From assembly GCA_964649825.1 (NCBI GenBank), contig CAZYQW010000004.1, forward strand, positions 67,220 to 131,219: DNA of 64,000 nt, written 5' to 3'. The notes below the pieces were generated by a model. The model saw only the letters and a program-made list of their open reading frames with translations, was not told where the DNA came from and did not search any database. This DNA is from CAZYQW01 sp964649825 (GTDB taxonomy: Bacteria; Planctomycetota; B15-G4; JADJEK01). A program made the translations under genes and the position numbers. Shown in pieces: positions 50,427 to 59,187 of this stretch (within the stretch, counting starts at the first letter, position 1; each line of letters begins with the position of its first letter).

Positions 50427-53400
50427 TCCGGCGAATCCTCCGGTTCTTGGTCGGGCTGGTCATCCTCCTCGTCCTCTTGGCGCTCGCGTCGTTCGCGACG
50501 TTCCGCTACCTCGAGTCGCGGCGCTACTTCGAGGAGAAGATCCGGGCCGAGCTGGCGCTCTACGTCGACGGCGTGATCGGCGTCGAATCCGCCGACGTCG
50601 AGCTGCTGGACCGAACCATCTCGTCGACGAACCTCACGCTGAGAGAGAGCGCAGGCGCCGAGCCACGCGTGGTCATCCCCGAGCTCGAGGTTCGGCTCCC
50701 CCTCGGTGGGAGCGAGGACGGCCGGTGGCGGCCCGATCGGATCCTCGTGCGCGCGCCGCGCATCGAGCTCGAGGAACGTCCCGACGGAACCGTGTCCCCG
50801 CTCGATCTGCTGCGGCCGGCCATGCCGACGTTCGTTCCCGTCGTGTCGATCGAGGATGGGATCGTTCGTTTCTTCGGCGAGGGTCCGGTGCGACGGTTCC
50901 TCGACACCTACCTGCGGCCGTCGGCGTTCCGCGTGATCGATCAGGTCCAGTTCGCGAGCTTCCCCGAGCCCGCGCCGTCGACGGCCCTGTTCGGCTTCCG
51001 CGGATCGTTCCGGCTGCCGGGACTCGGTGTCGCTGGACTTCGGGGCAGCTTCGGGCGAGCGGGGGACCTCCGGTTGATCGTGACCGCGCGGAATCTCGAC
51101 CTCGCGGGGGTGGAGCTGCGAAAGGAGCTTCACGCGGTATGGGAAGACGTCCTCGCGCGCCACGTCACGCGGGGAATGGCCGCGCTGGAGCTGACGCTCG
51201 AGAGCGAGGACGCGTTCGCGCCGTCGCCCACCGGCCTGCGGGTGGAAGCGCGACTCCAGGACCTCGCGCTGAGGCACGAGTTCCTCGCCGGCGGAATCGA
51301 CGAGCTCGCGGGCCGAGCGTCGTTCAACGGGCGCGACGTGCGGGTGGACCTTGCGATGCCCGAGGAGGACGGGATCGTGCGCGTCGAGGGCGCGGCCGAG
51401 GACGTGCTCGGCGACGGCCGCTGGGTGCTGACGCTGCGAGCCGACCGGCTGCGGGCGAAGGGGCCGCTCGTCTCGTCGCTGACCCACGCGACGCTGCGCC
51501 GTGCGATCGGGGACTACGCCGTGGAGGGGCCGGTCGAGCTGCTCGTCGAGGTGAGCGGCCAGGCCGATTCGGAGCCTCAGGTCGAATGGCGCGTGCGCTC
51601 GCTCGGCGCGTCGGCGTCGTTCGTCGGCCACGTCGACGAAGACGACCCGAACGATCGAATCGGGTTCCCGTACCGGTTGCGGGACGTCGAAGGCGAGGTC
51701 GCCGGCCGTGACCGGCGGATCCAGATCCGGCGGATCCGCGGACGCCACAACGGCGGCGAGGTCGCGACCGTCGAGGGCGACGTACTGCTCACGGGCGACG
51801 GGAACGCGGACTTCACGGTCGACGTGCGCGCGGACGATGTCCCGATCGACGCGACGTTGATCGGCGCGCTGGAGTCGGCGAGCCCCGGCGTCACGGCGAG
51901 GATCGAACGTTGGGCGCCCGAGGGGAGCGTCGACTTCGACGTGCGCGTCGCGAAGGGCGCGGCGGACGAGCACTCCCGCGCGGCGGGATGGGTGCGCGCG
52001 AAGGACCTGACGCTCGCGCCGCGCGAGCTGCCGTCCACGCTGACGGTGAACGAGGCGTACGTGACGTTCGAGCAGCGGGTCTACCGGGTCGAATCGTTCA
52101 CCGCGACCTGCAAACGCACCCGCATCGACGCGAGCGGCCGGCTCGACCTCACCGACGCGCGCGAGGGATTCCGGTTTCGAGCGTCGATCAAGAACCTCGA
52201 CGTCGGGGACGAGGAGCTCTGGGCCGCGCTGCGCTCCGCGCTCGATCATTACGGGCACGGCCTTCCCGCGTTGCTCGAGCCGCTCCAGCCCTCGCAGCCG
52301 TTCGGCATCGAGGGGGTCGTCGACGTCGATCTCGAGCTGTTCCAGGAGCCGGGCGAGCGGGCCCGCTTCCGAGCCGTCGTCTATCCGCGCGGCGTGAAGC
52401 TGCTTCCGAGCTGGTTGCCCCTGCCGGTCGAGGGCGTGCTCGGCCGGATCGTCCTCGGCAACATGGACGGCGACGGCGACGAACTCGTCGTCGACGTCGA
52501 GGAACTCTCGGGCCGAGCCGCCGGCGGGACGCTGCATGTGCGCGGCGCGTGGCGAGGCGGTCGGCCGGCGCGCCTGCTCGTGGAGGGAATTCGTCTGCGG
52601 CTTACGGATCGTCTCCTCACCGAGGCGATGCGCATCGTGGGGCGCATCGAATCGGGTGGAACGCTCTCGTTCGGGGACGTCCTGTCCGGGTTGACGGCCA
52701 ACGGCGTCGTTTCGTTCCGCTACGAGCACGACCCTGCGCTCGCCCGGGGGGACAAGCTGGACCTCGACCTGTTCGGGCTCGATTGCGACGGCGGCATGTT
52801 CAGCGCGGCGGGAGTCCGGGCGCTCGAGGGGCGAGTGCACGTCGACTTCGGCGCACGCCGCGTCGAGGCGAGCAACCTGGTCGGGACCATGCTCGCCGGC
52901 GCGTCGCGGGCGGCGAGCGACCGCATCGTGCTCGAGTTCGGCCGGGAGTCGATGACGCTGACCGGCGATCTCGACCTCGCGACCCTGCCGTTCGACGAGC
53001 GGATCGTGCCGTTCCTCCTCCCGCGCCTGCGTGAGCTGGCGCGCTCGGTGGCGGGCGGCGGCCGGCTCCACGCGCGGCTCGACTCGCTGCGGGTTCGGTT
53101 CCGCCGCGCCGGCGCGGCCCTCGAGCCCGACGAAGTCGTGTTCCAGGGGAGCGCTCGCTTCGACGGGTGCGTGCTGCGGCTGCCGATACCGGTGTCCGAG
53201 CTCGACGTCGACCTCGACCTGTGGGGCCGGGCTCAGCTCGTCGGCGACGGTGGGTACGAGGTGCTCGGACGGTTTCGCGAGCTCGCGTTCGCGAGCGGCG
53301 ACGTTCGGCTGAGCCACCTGAACGCGGACCTTCTCGCCGATGACCGCTCGGTGCGCGTGCGCGCCATCCGCGGCGGGTTCGCGGGCGGCGTGCTCGTTCC

Positions 53401-54061
53401 CGGCGAGAACTTCATCACCTTCGAGCCCGACGCCCCGGTCCAGGTGCGGGGCAACGTGAGGCTCGACGAGGCGGATCTCGCGACCCTGAGCGCGGCGATG
53501 GGCGCGGGGTCGGGCGAGATCGCGGGGCGCGCGTCGCTCGACTGGCGGTTCTCCGGCTCGATCGCGAACCTCGGATCGATCGAGGGGCCGGGCCGCATCG
53601 ACCTCCGGGACGGGCAGCTCTGGGAGATCCCGGTCTTCGCCGCGCTCTACCGCTTCAGCCTCGGCCTGCTGTTCGGCGAGTCGGGCAAGCCGACGTTCGA
53701 GACCGGTCTGATCGAGTTCCACGTCGCCGCCGGTCAGATGATCATCGATACGTTCGAGCTCGACGCGCCCGTCACGATGGCTCCGGTCGGGCTCACCGTG
53801 CGCGGCAGCGGCGTCGTCGGCCCGACCGGCGTCGACCTTCGGGTCGTTCCCCAGGTGATCTCGATCGACCTCCCGTTGATCTCGCCGGTCATCGAGCTCC
53901 TGAAGAAGGGGCTGTTGAACTACCGCATCTTCGGTCCGTTCGGGAACCCGCGCGTTGCCTACTGGAACGTCGCGACGGCCGTGATGTACGACGACGATGA
54001 CGTCACGCGGCTCCCGCGCCTCGCGCCGCGCCGGGCGTACGATTGGAGGCGCCGTTTCTGA
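50423..54061 (+). CDS. Large AsmA-like envelope protein
   Basis: A 1212-residue protein with one N-terminal transmembrane segment (about 7-28) and a very long beta-rich extracytoplasmic part. The start (VDGVIGVESADVELLDRTISSTNLTLRE...) and the end (TMAPVGLTVRGSGVVGPTGVDLRVVPQVISIDLPLISPVIELLKKGLLNYRIFGPFGNPRV) match AsmA/DUF3971-type proteins. These belong to a family of bridge-like lipid-transport proteins (AsmA, TamB, YhdP). A role in moving lipid between membranes or in envelope assembly is likely by family only. It is coupled to alr by a 4-base overlap and ends the operon; its neighbours are wall-precursor genes. Confidence 0.8.
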   Translation: MIRRILRFLVGLVILLVLLALASFATFRYLESRRYFEEKIRAELALYVDGVIGVESADVELLDRTISSTNLTLRESAGAEPRVVIPELEVRLPLGGSEDGRWRPDRILVRAPRIELEERPDGTVSPLDLLRPAMPTFVPVVSIEDGIVRFFGEGPVRRFLDTYLRPSAFRVIDQVQFASFPEPAPSTALFGFRGSFRLPGLGVAGLRGSFGRAGDLRLIVTARNLDLAGVELRKELHAVWEDVLARHVTRGMAALELTLESEDAFAPSPTGLRVEARLQDLALRHEFLAGGIDELAGRASFNGRDVRVDLAMPEEDGIVRVEGAAEDVLGDGRWVLTLRADRLRAKGPLVSSLTHATLRRAIGDYAVEGPVELLVEVSGQADSEPQVEWRVRSLGASASFVGHVDEDDPNDRIGFPYRLRDVEGEVAGRDRRIQIRRIRGRHNGGEVATVEGDVLLTGDGNADFTVDVRADDVPIDATLIGALESASPGVTARIERWAPEGSVDFDVRVAKGAADEHSRAAGWVRAKDLTLAPRELPSTLTVNEAYVTFEQRVYRVESFTATCKRTRIDASGRLDLTDAREGFRFRASIKNLDVGDEELWAALRSALDHYGHGLPALLEPLQPSQPFGIEGVVDVDLELFQEPGERARFRAVVYPRGVKLLPSWLPLPVEGVLGRIVLGNMDGDGDELVVDVEELSGRAAGGTLHVRGAWRGGRPARLLVEGIRLRLTDRLLTEAMRIVGRIESGGTLSFGDVLSGLTANGVVSFRYEHDPALARGDKLDLDLFGLDCDGGMFSAAGVRALEGRVHVDFGARRVEASNLVGTMLAGASRAASDRIVLEFGRESMTLTGDLDLATLPFDERIVPFLLPRLRELARSVAGGGRLHARLDSLRVRFRRAGAALEPDEVVFQGSARFDGCVLRLPIPVSELDVDLDLWGRAQLVGDGGYEVLGRFRELAFASGDVRLSHLNADLLADDRSVRVRAIRGGFAGGVLVPGENFITFEPDAPVQVRGNVRLDEADLATLSAAMGAGSGEIAGRASLDWRFSGSIANLGSIEGPGRIDLRDGQLWEIPVFAALYRFSLGLLFGESGKPTFETGLIEFHVAAGQMIIDTFELDAPVTMAPVGLTVRGSGVVGPTGVDLRVVPQVISIDLPLISPVIELLKKGLLNYRIFGPFGNPRVAYWNVATAVMYDDDDVTRLPRLAPRRAYDWRRRF

Positions 54062-54179
54062 GCCGGCGGGTGCCCCCGTTCGCGGGGCCGAGCGGGTGCA
54101 AAATGGCGGACGATCCGCGAGCCCTCGGAAGTTGCGCTTAGAGTGGCCGGTGTCGTTCTCATAGAACCGGTGAGGAACC

Positions 54180-55253
54180 ATGCTGCACGCCGTCGTCATG
54201 GCCGGGGGGTCCGGCACTCGCTTCTGGCCTATGAGTCGATCCGCCCGGCCCAAGCAGCTCCTCTCCCTCGTCACGGAACGTCCGCTGCTCGAAGAGACGG
54301 TGGCCCGTCTCGAGGGGCTGGTGCCCGGTGAACGGGTGCACGTGGTCACGAACGCCGCGTACGCCGATCGCACGCGCGAGATGTTGTCCGGCGTGCCACC
54401 CCGTCAGGTCATCGCCGAGCCGTGCGGGCGCGATACCGCGGCATGCATCGCGCTCGCCTCCGCGTTGATCGCCCGCAAGGACGAGGACGCGGTCCTCGCG
54501 GTGCTCCCCGCCGATCACGTCGTCTCCCCGGCCGAGGCGTTCCGCGCTGCTCTCGCCCAAGCGGCCGCGATCCTGGATCGGTCGCGCGACACGCTCGTCA
54601 CGTTCGGCATCACGCCGAGCCGCCCGGCCACCGGCTACGGCTACATCGAGCGGGGCGAGGCGCGGGGAGACGCCCAGGGCGCGACGTGGTATCGAGTCGA
54701 CTCGTTCCGCGAGAAGCCGGACGAGGAGACCGCGAAGCGGTTCCTGGCGGATGGGCGTTTCTTGTGGAACGCGGGCATCTTCGTCTTTCGCGCGACCAGC
54801 ATGCTCGATCGGATCTCGCGGTATCTGCCGAACCTCGCCGCGGCGCTTCCCGCCGTGGTCGAAGAGCTCGAGTCGACGGGCGCGATCTCGACCGAGCGCT
54901 ACGCGAGCCTCGAGAAGATCTCGATCGACTACGGCGTTTTCGAGAAGGACGACGACGTCGCCGTGCTCGAGGCGACGTTCGGGTGGGACGACGTCGGGTC
55001 CTTCGCCGCGCTCGAACGGGTGCTCGAGAAGGACGCGCATCGGAACTGCGGCGTCGGCCCTCGCATCACGACGGGCGCCCGGGACAACGTCGTCGTCACC
55101 TCCGACGACCACCACGTCGCCCTCCTCGGCGTCGAGGGCCTCGTCGTGGTGCACACGCCTGACGCGACGTTGGTCTGCCGCAAAGAGGACGCGGAGAACG
55201 TGAAGGCGCTGGTGACGCGCCTGCAGGAGGAGGGCCGGGAGGGGTTGTTGTAG
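54180..55253 (+). CDS. manC: Mannose-1-phosphate guanylyltransferase
   Basis: A 357-residue nucleotidyltransferase. The signature GGSGTRFWPMSRSARPKQLL and VLPADHVV, TGYGYIERG, FREKPD, WNAGIFVF and SIDYGVFEK are all present. It makes GDP-mannose from mannose-1-phosphate and GTP. The C-terminal cupin (isomerase) domain of bifunctional ManC is absent, so this is the single-function form. GAGGAA lies 5 bases before the ATG. It follows the AsmA-like gene by 118 bases and converges with an ECF gene. Confidence 0.93.
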   Translation: MLHAVVMAGGSGTRFWPMSRSARPKQLLSLVTERPLLEETVARLEGLVPGERVHVVTNAAYADRTREMLSGVPPRQVIAEPCGRDTAACIALASALIARKDEDAVLAVLPADHVVSPAEAFRAALAQAAAILDRSRDTLVTFGITPSRPATGYGYIERGEARGDAQGATWYRVDSFREKPDEETAKRFLADGRFLWNAGIFVFRATSMLDRISRYLPNLAAALPAVVEELESTGAISTERYASLEKISIDYGVFEKDDDVAVLEATFGWDDVGSFAALERVLEKDAHRNCGVGPRITTGARDNVVVTSDDHHVALLGVEGLVVVHTPDATLVCRKEDAENVKALVTRLQEEGREGLL

Positions 55254-55272
55254 CCCGGCGAGGCGCCGCTCG

Positions 55273-55905
55273 TCATCCGGTGGGGCCCTGATCTCCTTCG
55301 TCGGGCCGCCGGCGCGGCCCGCGCGAGACGCGAGCGTCGCCGTGATGCGCGACCAGGAGGAACGTCTTGCGGTAGCGTTCGATCGCGCGACGGCCGGCGC
55401 GCTGCGCCGCGTCGTAGGATACGCCCAGGCGGTCTGCCTGCTCGGCGAGGGCGACGCCCTGGCTGGCCCAACGCACGAGCTGACGATCGCGGGGCGGGAG
55501 GGCGCCGAGCACCTTCACGGCGAGGGTCATCTGCTCGCGCATCGACGCGCGCGTGAACGGGCCGCCTCCATCCGCCGCGGGGACGCCGGCCGCGGTCGAT
55601 CCGCGATCCGCCCCGCCGTTCCAGGTCAGTCGCAGCAACGGTCCGCGCTGGCGCTTGAGCGCGGTCCAGTAGTGGTGGCGATCGACTACGTGGGCGCGAG
55701 CGAGGGCCCGCAGCCACGCGAGGAACTCGGCGTCCCCGCGGCACTCGAATGCGGCGGCCGCTTCGATCGCCCGTTGATGGACTCCCTGGCGCAGGTCCTC
55801 CTCGCTTTCGTAGCGCAGCAGGCCGGAGCCGGCGCGCCGCACGAACCGGATGAGCTCGTCGTCGTAACGCGCGAGGAGTTCGGTCAACGTCGCCGGCTCC
55901 GTCAT
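55273..55905 (-). CDS. ECF-like sigma factor coupled to the kinase gene
   Basis: A 210-residue protein. Region 2 lies at about residues 10-90 (LLARYDDELIRFVRRAGSGLLRYESEEDLRQGVHQRAIEAAAAFECRGDAEFLAWLRALARAHVVDRHHYWTALKR-type helices). Region 4 lies at about 130-185 (LGALPPRDRQLVRWASQGVALAEQADRLGVSYDAAQRAGRRAIERYRKTF). The match to ECF factors is clear in layout but divergent. Its start overlaps the kinase stop (ATGA), so the two are made together. The kinase could phosphorylate or otherwise control this factor; this is an inference supported by known planctomycete kinase-ECF pairs. Confidence 0.78.
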   Translation of the reverse strand: MTEPATLTELLARYDDELIRFVRRAGSGLLRYESEEDLRQGVHQRAIEAAAAFECRGDAEFLAWLRALARAHVVDRHHYWTALKRQRGPLLRLTWNGGADRGSTAAGVPAADGGGPFTRASMREQMTLAVKVLGALPPRDRQLVRWASQGVALAEQADRLGVSYDAAQRAGRRAIERYRKTFLLVAHHGDARVSRGPRRRPDEGDQGPTG

Positions 55906-58900
55906 CGACGCTTCTCCTTCGGCACGAGCACGAGGCGGAATCCATAGCTCGGGTGGGTCCCGTCGGGCGGCGCCCCGCGATGGCCGTCGAGTCGGAAGGT
56001 GTCGGGCGCGGCGTCCAGCCACGAGCCGCCGGCGATCGATCGATCGCGGTCGTGCCCGGCGAAGGCAGGGGTCTCCAGCCATTCGGCGGCGCTGCCCATC
56101 ATGTCGAAGACGCAGAACGGCGACTCGTCGAGCGGGAACGAAAGGACCGGTTCGCGCGCGACCTCGGGCCGCGTGAAGCGCGACTTGATCCAGGCGGGCC
56201 GGAACGTGTCGCCGTGCACGTAGACGAGCTCGCCGCCGCCGGTGCCGGCCTGGATCCACTCGTGGAAGTTCGGGAGCGACCATTCGTAGCCGTCGGGAAC
56301 GTCGCGGCTCGTGCGCCGCTTCCAGCCCAGGAACGCGCCCGCGTCTTCCCACGAGACGCCCATCGCGGGCGTATCGGGGTGCCAATCCGCGGGCAGACCG
56401 TAGGCCCCGTTCGCCTGCGTCGACCAGAACGGCTGGCCGCTCGCGTCGCGCGGCACGCGGATCGTGGCGGTGGCCGCGTCGATCTCCGCGCGCGTCTCCG
56501 CGTCGTTCAGGAACTCGAGGTACTCGGCGCTGGTCACCTCGTGCTCCATGATCCAGAAGCCCGGGTGGTCGCGGAACTGGGCATCGCACGGCACGTAGAC
56601 CATGCCGGCCGGCGACGTGTTGCACTCGCGGAGCCGCGGATGCAGATCGATGCGGGTTCCGAACGTGACCTGGAACGACACGCGCTGATCCTCGCGGCCG
56701 GCTTGCTGCACGATCGCGAGGTAGCGGCCGAAGTCGAGCCGGTGCTCGCGCTCCGTCGAGAGGTCGAGGCGGCTCGACTCGCCGAGCGGGCACGGCGACG
56801 CGGTATCGCGCAGATCGAGTCCGGCCGGAGCCGGCAACGTACGAATCGCTCCGTTCGTCCACGCGCGGAGCGAGACGCCGCCGCCCTGCGCGATGGCTCG
56901 TGGGGACGTCGGCTCGACGCCGAGCCGAGCCAGGCTCGGCGCGACGAGCGTCGTCTCGCCGCGCGGGCCGAGGAAACGAAACGTCCGGGGGGCGCCGTCC
57001 GCGCCGAGTCGAACCGCCGCGTCGACGTCGTGTATCGCCACGCCGTCGACGTCGACGAGCCTCTCGACCTCGCCGTTCACGTGTCGTACCAGCACGCAGT
57101 CGGAGACCCGGTGGCCCGCGACCTCGATGACGAGGTCCGAACCGGCGAGCGTCCCGCACGGTCGCGTCACGCGCAGCACGTGCTCGCCGGGCGGAACCTC
57201 GGGCACCGGGCCGCGCAACGGCACGGCCATGAGGCGTGGCTCGTTCTCGCGCGACGGGTCCTCGATCGACTCGTAGCGGAACAGGTGGACTTCCACTTCG
57301 TCGCGCCGGTCGACTCCGACGGTCAGGACGCCGCCGGTCTCGACGTCGGCCGTGAAGCGGTGGTTGCGGTCGGCGTGGTTCAGGCGATCGCGATAGAGGC
57401 GGGCGAGCCGCCACTGCTGGAGGGAGACCGCTTCGTAGCAACGTTGCCGGTACATGTACGCGAGGACGTCGGAGACGTCGAGGCTCGCGTCCAGCTCCTG
57501 TGCCTGCGTGACGCGCTGCATCACTTCGCCGTAGACGCGCTCGCGCTCGAGGAGATGCCGGGCGCGATACAACTCGGCCTGTTGCTGGCGACGCCGGTCT
57601 TGCGGCTCCAGGAAGGACCACTGCTGCGCGCGCCAGAATCCGTTGGCGACGTTGGTCGCTTCGACCGCGCGTTCGACGTCGGCGTCGAACGCCTCGAGAT
57701 CGGCCATTGCGCGCCCGAGGAGCGACCCGGCCTGCCGGGACGCCGCGCGTCGCAGCTCGGTCGACCGCTGGCGCTCTCGGAGCCCTTGGTCGACCTTCAT
57801 CCACGCGACGAGGCACGCGGCGACGGTCGCCGCCAAGAGCGCGGTCGACGCCGCTCGGTTGCGCCGGGTCCACTTCAACGCTCGGAGCAATGGACCGGCC
57901 GGGCGCGCCGTGATCGGTCGGAGCTCGAGCACCGCGCGCAGGTCATCGCCGAACTCGCGTGCGGTTCGGTAGCGGCGCTCACGGTCCTTCTCCATTGCCT
58001 TCGCGATGACCACTTCGAGGTCCCGCGCGATCGACGGATCGATCCGCCGGAGCGGAGTCGGCTCGCTGACGAGCACGGAGTGGAACACCCGCTCGACCGT
58101 GTCTCCTTCGAACGGGACGCGGCCCGCGAGGCCCTCGTACAACGTCGCGCCGAGCGAGTAGACGTCGGTGCGGACGTCGATGTCGCGCGCCTTCGTGTCG
58201 ATCTGTTCCGGCGAGGCGTAGGCGGGAGACCCGGCGAACGGTCCCGTGATGGAGGGAGCCTCCGACTCGACCGTCTTTGCCAGCCCGAAGTCGATCAGCG
58301 TCGCGCTTCCGGCGGGGGTGACTCGGATGTTGGACGGCTTCACGTCTCGGTGCATCACGCCCGATCGGTGGGCCGCGTCGAGCGCGTCCGCGATCTCGGC
58401 GCCCCAACGGACGATCCGACGAACCGGCAGCTTCTCACCCGCCTCGGCCGCTTCCGCGTAGGTCTCGTCGAGGCTGCGTCCCGGCACGAGCTCCATGACG
58501 AGGTAGGAGACGTTCCTCTCCATTCCGATCGCGATGATCGAGACGATTCCCGGATGCCGGAGCTTCGCGATCGCCGTCGCCTCGCGCCGAAAGCGGACCG
58601 CCGCGCTCGCGGAGCCGACGAGTTCCGGCCGCAGGAGCTTGACTGCCACGAGTCGGCCGAGCGACGTCTGCTCCGCGAGGTAGACGACGCCCATTCCGCC
58701 TTCGCCGAGCCGGCGCAGGAGACGGTACTCCCCGAGCCTCTCGACCGGCAGATCGTCGCCGGGGGTTGGCTCTGCCGCGGGCGCATCGAGCATGCCGGCG
58801 AGCGCTCCGAGCCAATGCTCGAGCTCGCTCTCCTCGAGACCGTGGCGCGCGCAGAACTCGGCCGGGTCCTGGACGTCTCCCCGCAGGGCCGCGTCGACGT

Positions 58901-58964
58901 AGTCGTCGAACAGGGCCTCGGCGGGCTCGGTCTCTGGAGTTCCGCGAACGGGAGCGTCGCTCAT
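55902..58964 (-). CDS. Ser/Thr protein kinase fused to a formylglycine-generating-enzyme-like domain
   Basis: A 1020-residue protein. The N-terminus has a short helical part (1-75), then a Hanks-type kinase (about 80-345). It has GEGGMG (88-92), Lys109 in VAVKLL, Glu128, HRDVKPSN (Asp207), DFG (225-227) and SPAYASPEQ. A transmembrane segment follows at about 371-388. The extracytoplasmic part has a helical stretch (390-530), beta-rich segments (about 550-790) and a C-terminal FGE-sulfatase (SUMF1) domain (about 795-1015). That domain is recognisable by IMEHEVTSAEYLEFLND, AMGVSWEDAGAFLGWK, MMGSAAEWLE and GGSWLDAAPDTFR. Kinases with FGE-type sensors are typical of Planctomycetota. No good ribosome-binding site is visible at ATG 58964. 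The next gene is an ECF sigma factor. Confidence 0.9.
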   Translation of the reverse strand: MSDAPVRGTPETEPAEALFDDYVDAALRGDVQDPAEFCARHGLEESELEHWLGALAGMLDAPAAEPTPGDDLPVERLGEYRLLRRLGEGGMGVVYLAEQTSLGRLVAVKLLRPELVGSASAAVRFRREATAIAKLRHPGIVSIIAIGMERNVSYLVMELVPGRSLDETYAEAAEAGEKLPVRRIVRWGAEIADALDAAHRSGVMHRDVKPSNIRVTPAGSATLIDFGLAKTVESEAPSITGPFAGSPAYASPEQIDTKARDIDVRTDVYSLGATLYEGLAGRVPFEGDTVERVFHSVLVSEPTPLRRIDPSIARDLEVVIAKAMEKDRERRYRTAREFGDDLRAVLELRPITARPAGPLLRALKWTRRNRAASTALLAATVAACLVAWMKVDQGLRERQRSTELRRAASRQAGSLLGRAMADLEAFDADVERAVEATNVANGFWRAQQWSFLEPQDRRRQQQAELYRARHLLERERVYGEVMQRVTQAQELDASLDVSDVLAYMYRQRCYEAVSLQQWRLARLYRDRLNHADRNHRFTADVETGGVLTVGVDRRDEVEVHLFRYESIEDPSRENEPRLMAVPLRGPVPEVPPGEHVLRVTRPCGTLAGSDLVIEVAGHRVSDCVLVRHVNGEVERLVDVDGVAIHDVDAAVRLGADGAPRTFRFLGPRGETTLVAPSLARLGVEPTSPRAIAQGGGVSLRAWTNGAIRTLPAPAGLDLRDTASPCPLGESSRLDLSTEREHRLDFGRYLAIVQQAGREDQRVSFQVTFGTRIDLHPRLRECNTSPAGMVYVPCDAQFRDHPGFWIMEHEVTSAEYLEFLNDAETRAEIDAATATIRVPRDASGQPFWSTQANGAYGLPADWHPDTPAMGVSWEDAGAFLGWKRRTSRDVPDGYEWSLPNFHEWIQAGTGGGELVYVHGDTFRPAWIKSRFTRPEVAREPVLSFPLDESPFCVFDMMGSAAEWLETPAFAGHDRDRSIAGGSWLDAAPDTFRLDGHRGAPPDGTHPSYGFRLVLVPKEKRR

Positions 58965-59187
58965 TGGGTCTCACTCAGGCTTCACGCCGGAACCCGTGGG
59001 CGGGGCGGACCACCGATCGCGGGTGACGATGCCGAATCATGACCCGTCATGCGGGCATCGGCCGCGCACTTTCTGGACGTCCGGCCGACGAATTCCTGCT
59101 TCGGCGCCAGAATCCGTGTCTGACCGGCGGTCCGATCTCGATCAGGGGCGGGACCAGACGCCACCCCGAACCCATCCGGAGAGTCCC

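Noticed and set aside
55256..55268. CGGCG-AGG-CGCCG between converging manC and ECF genes as a terminator
   Set aside because: Only a 5-bp stem and no T-run; such short GC stems occur by chance here.
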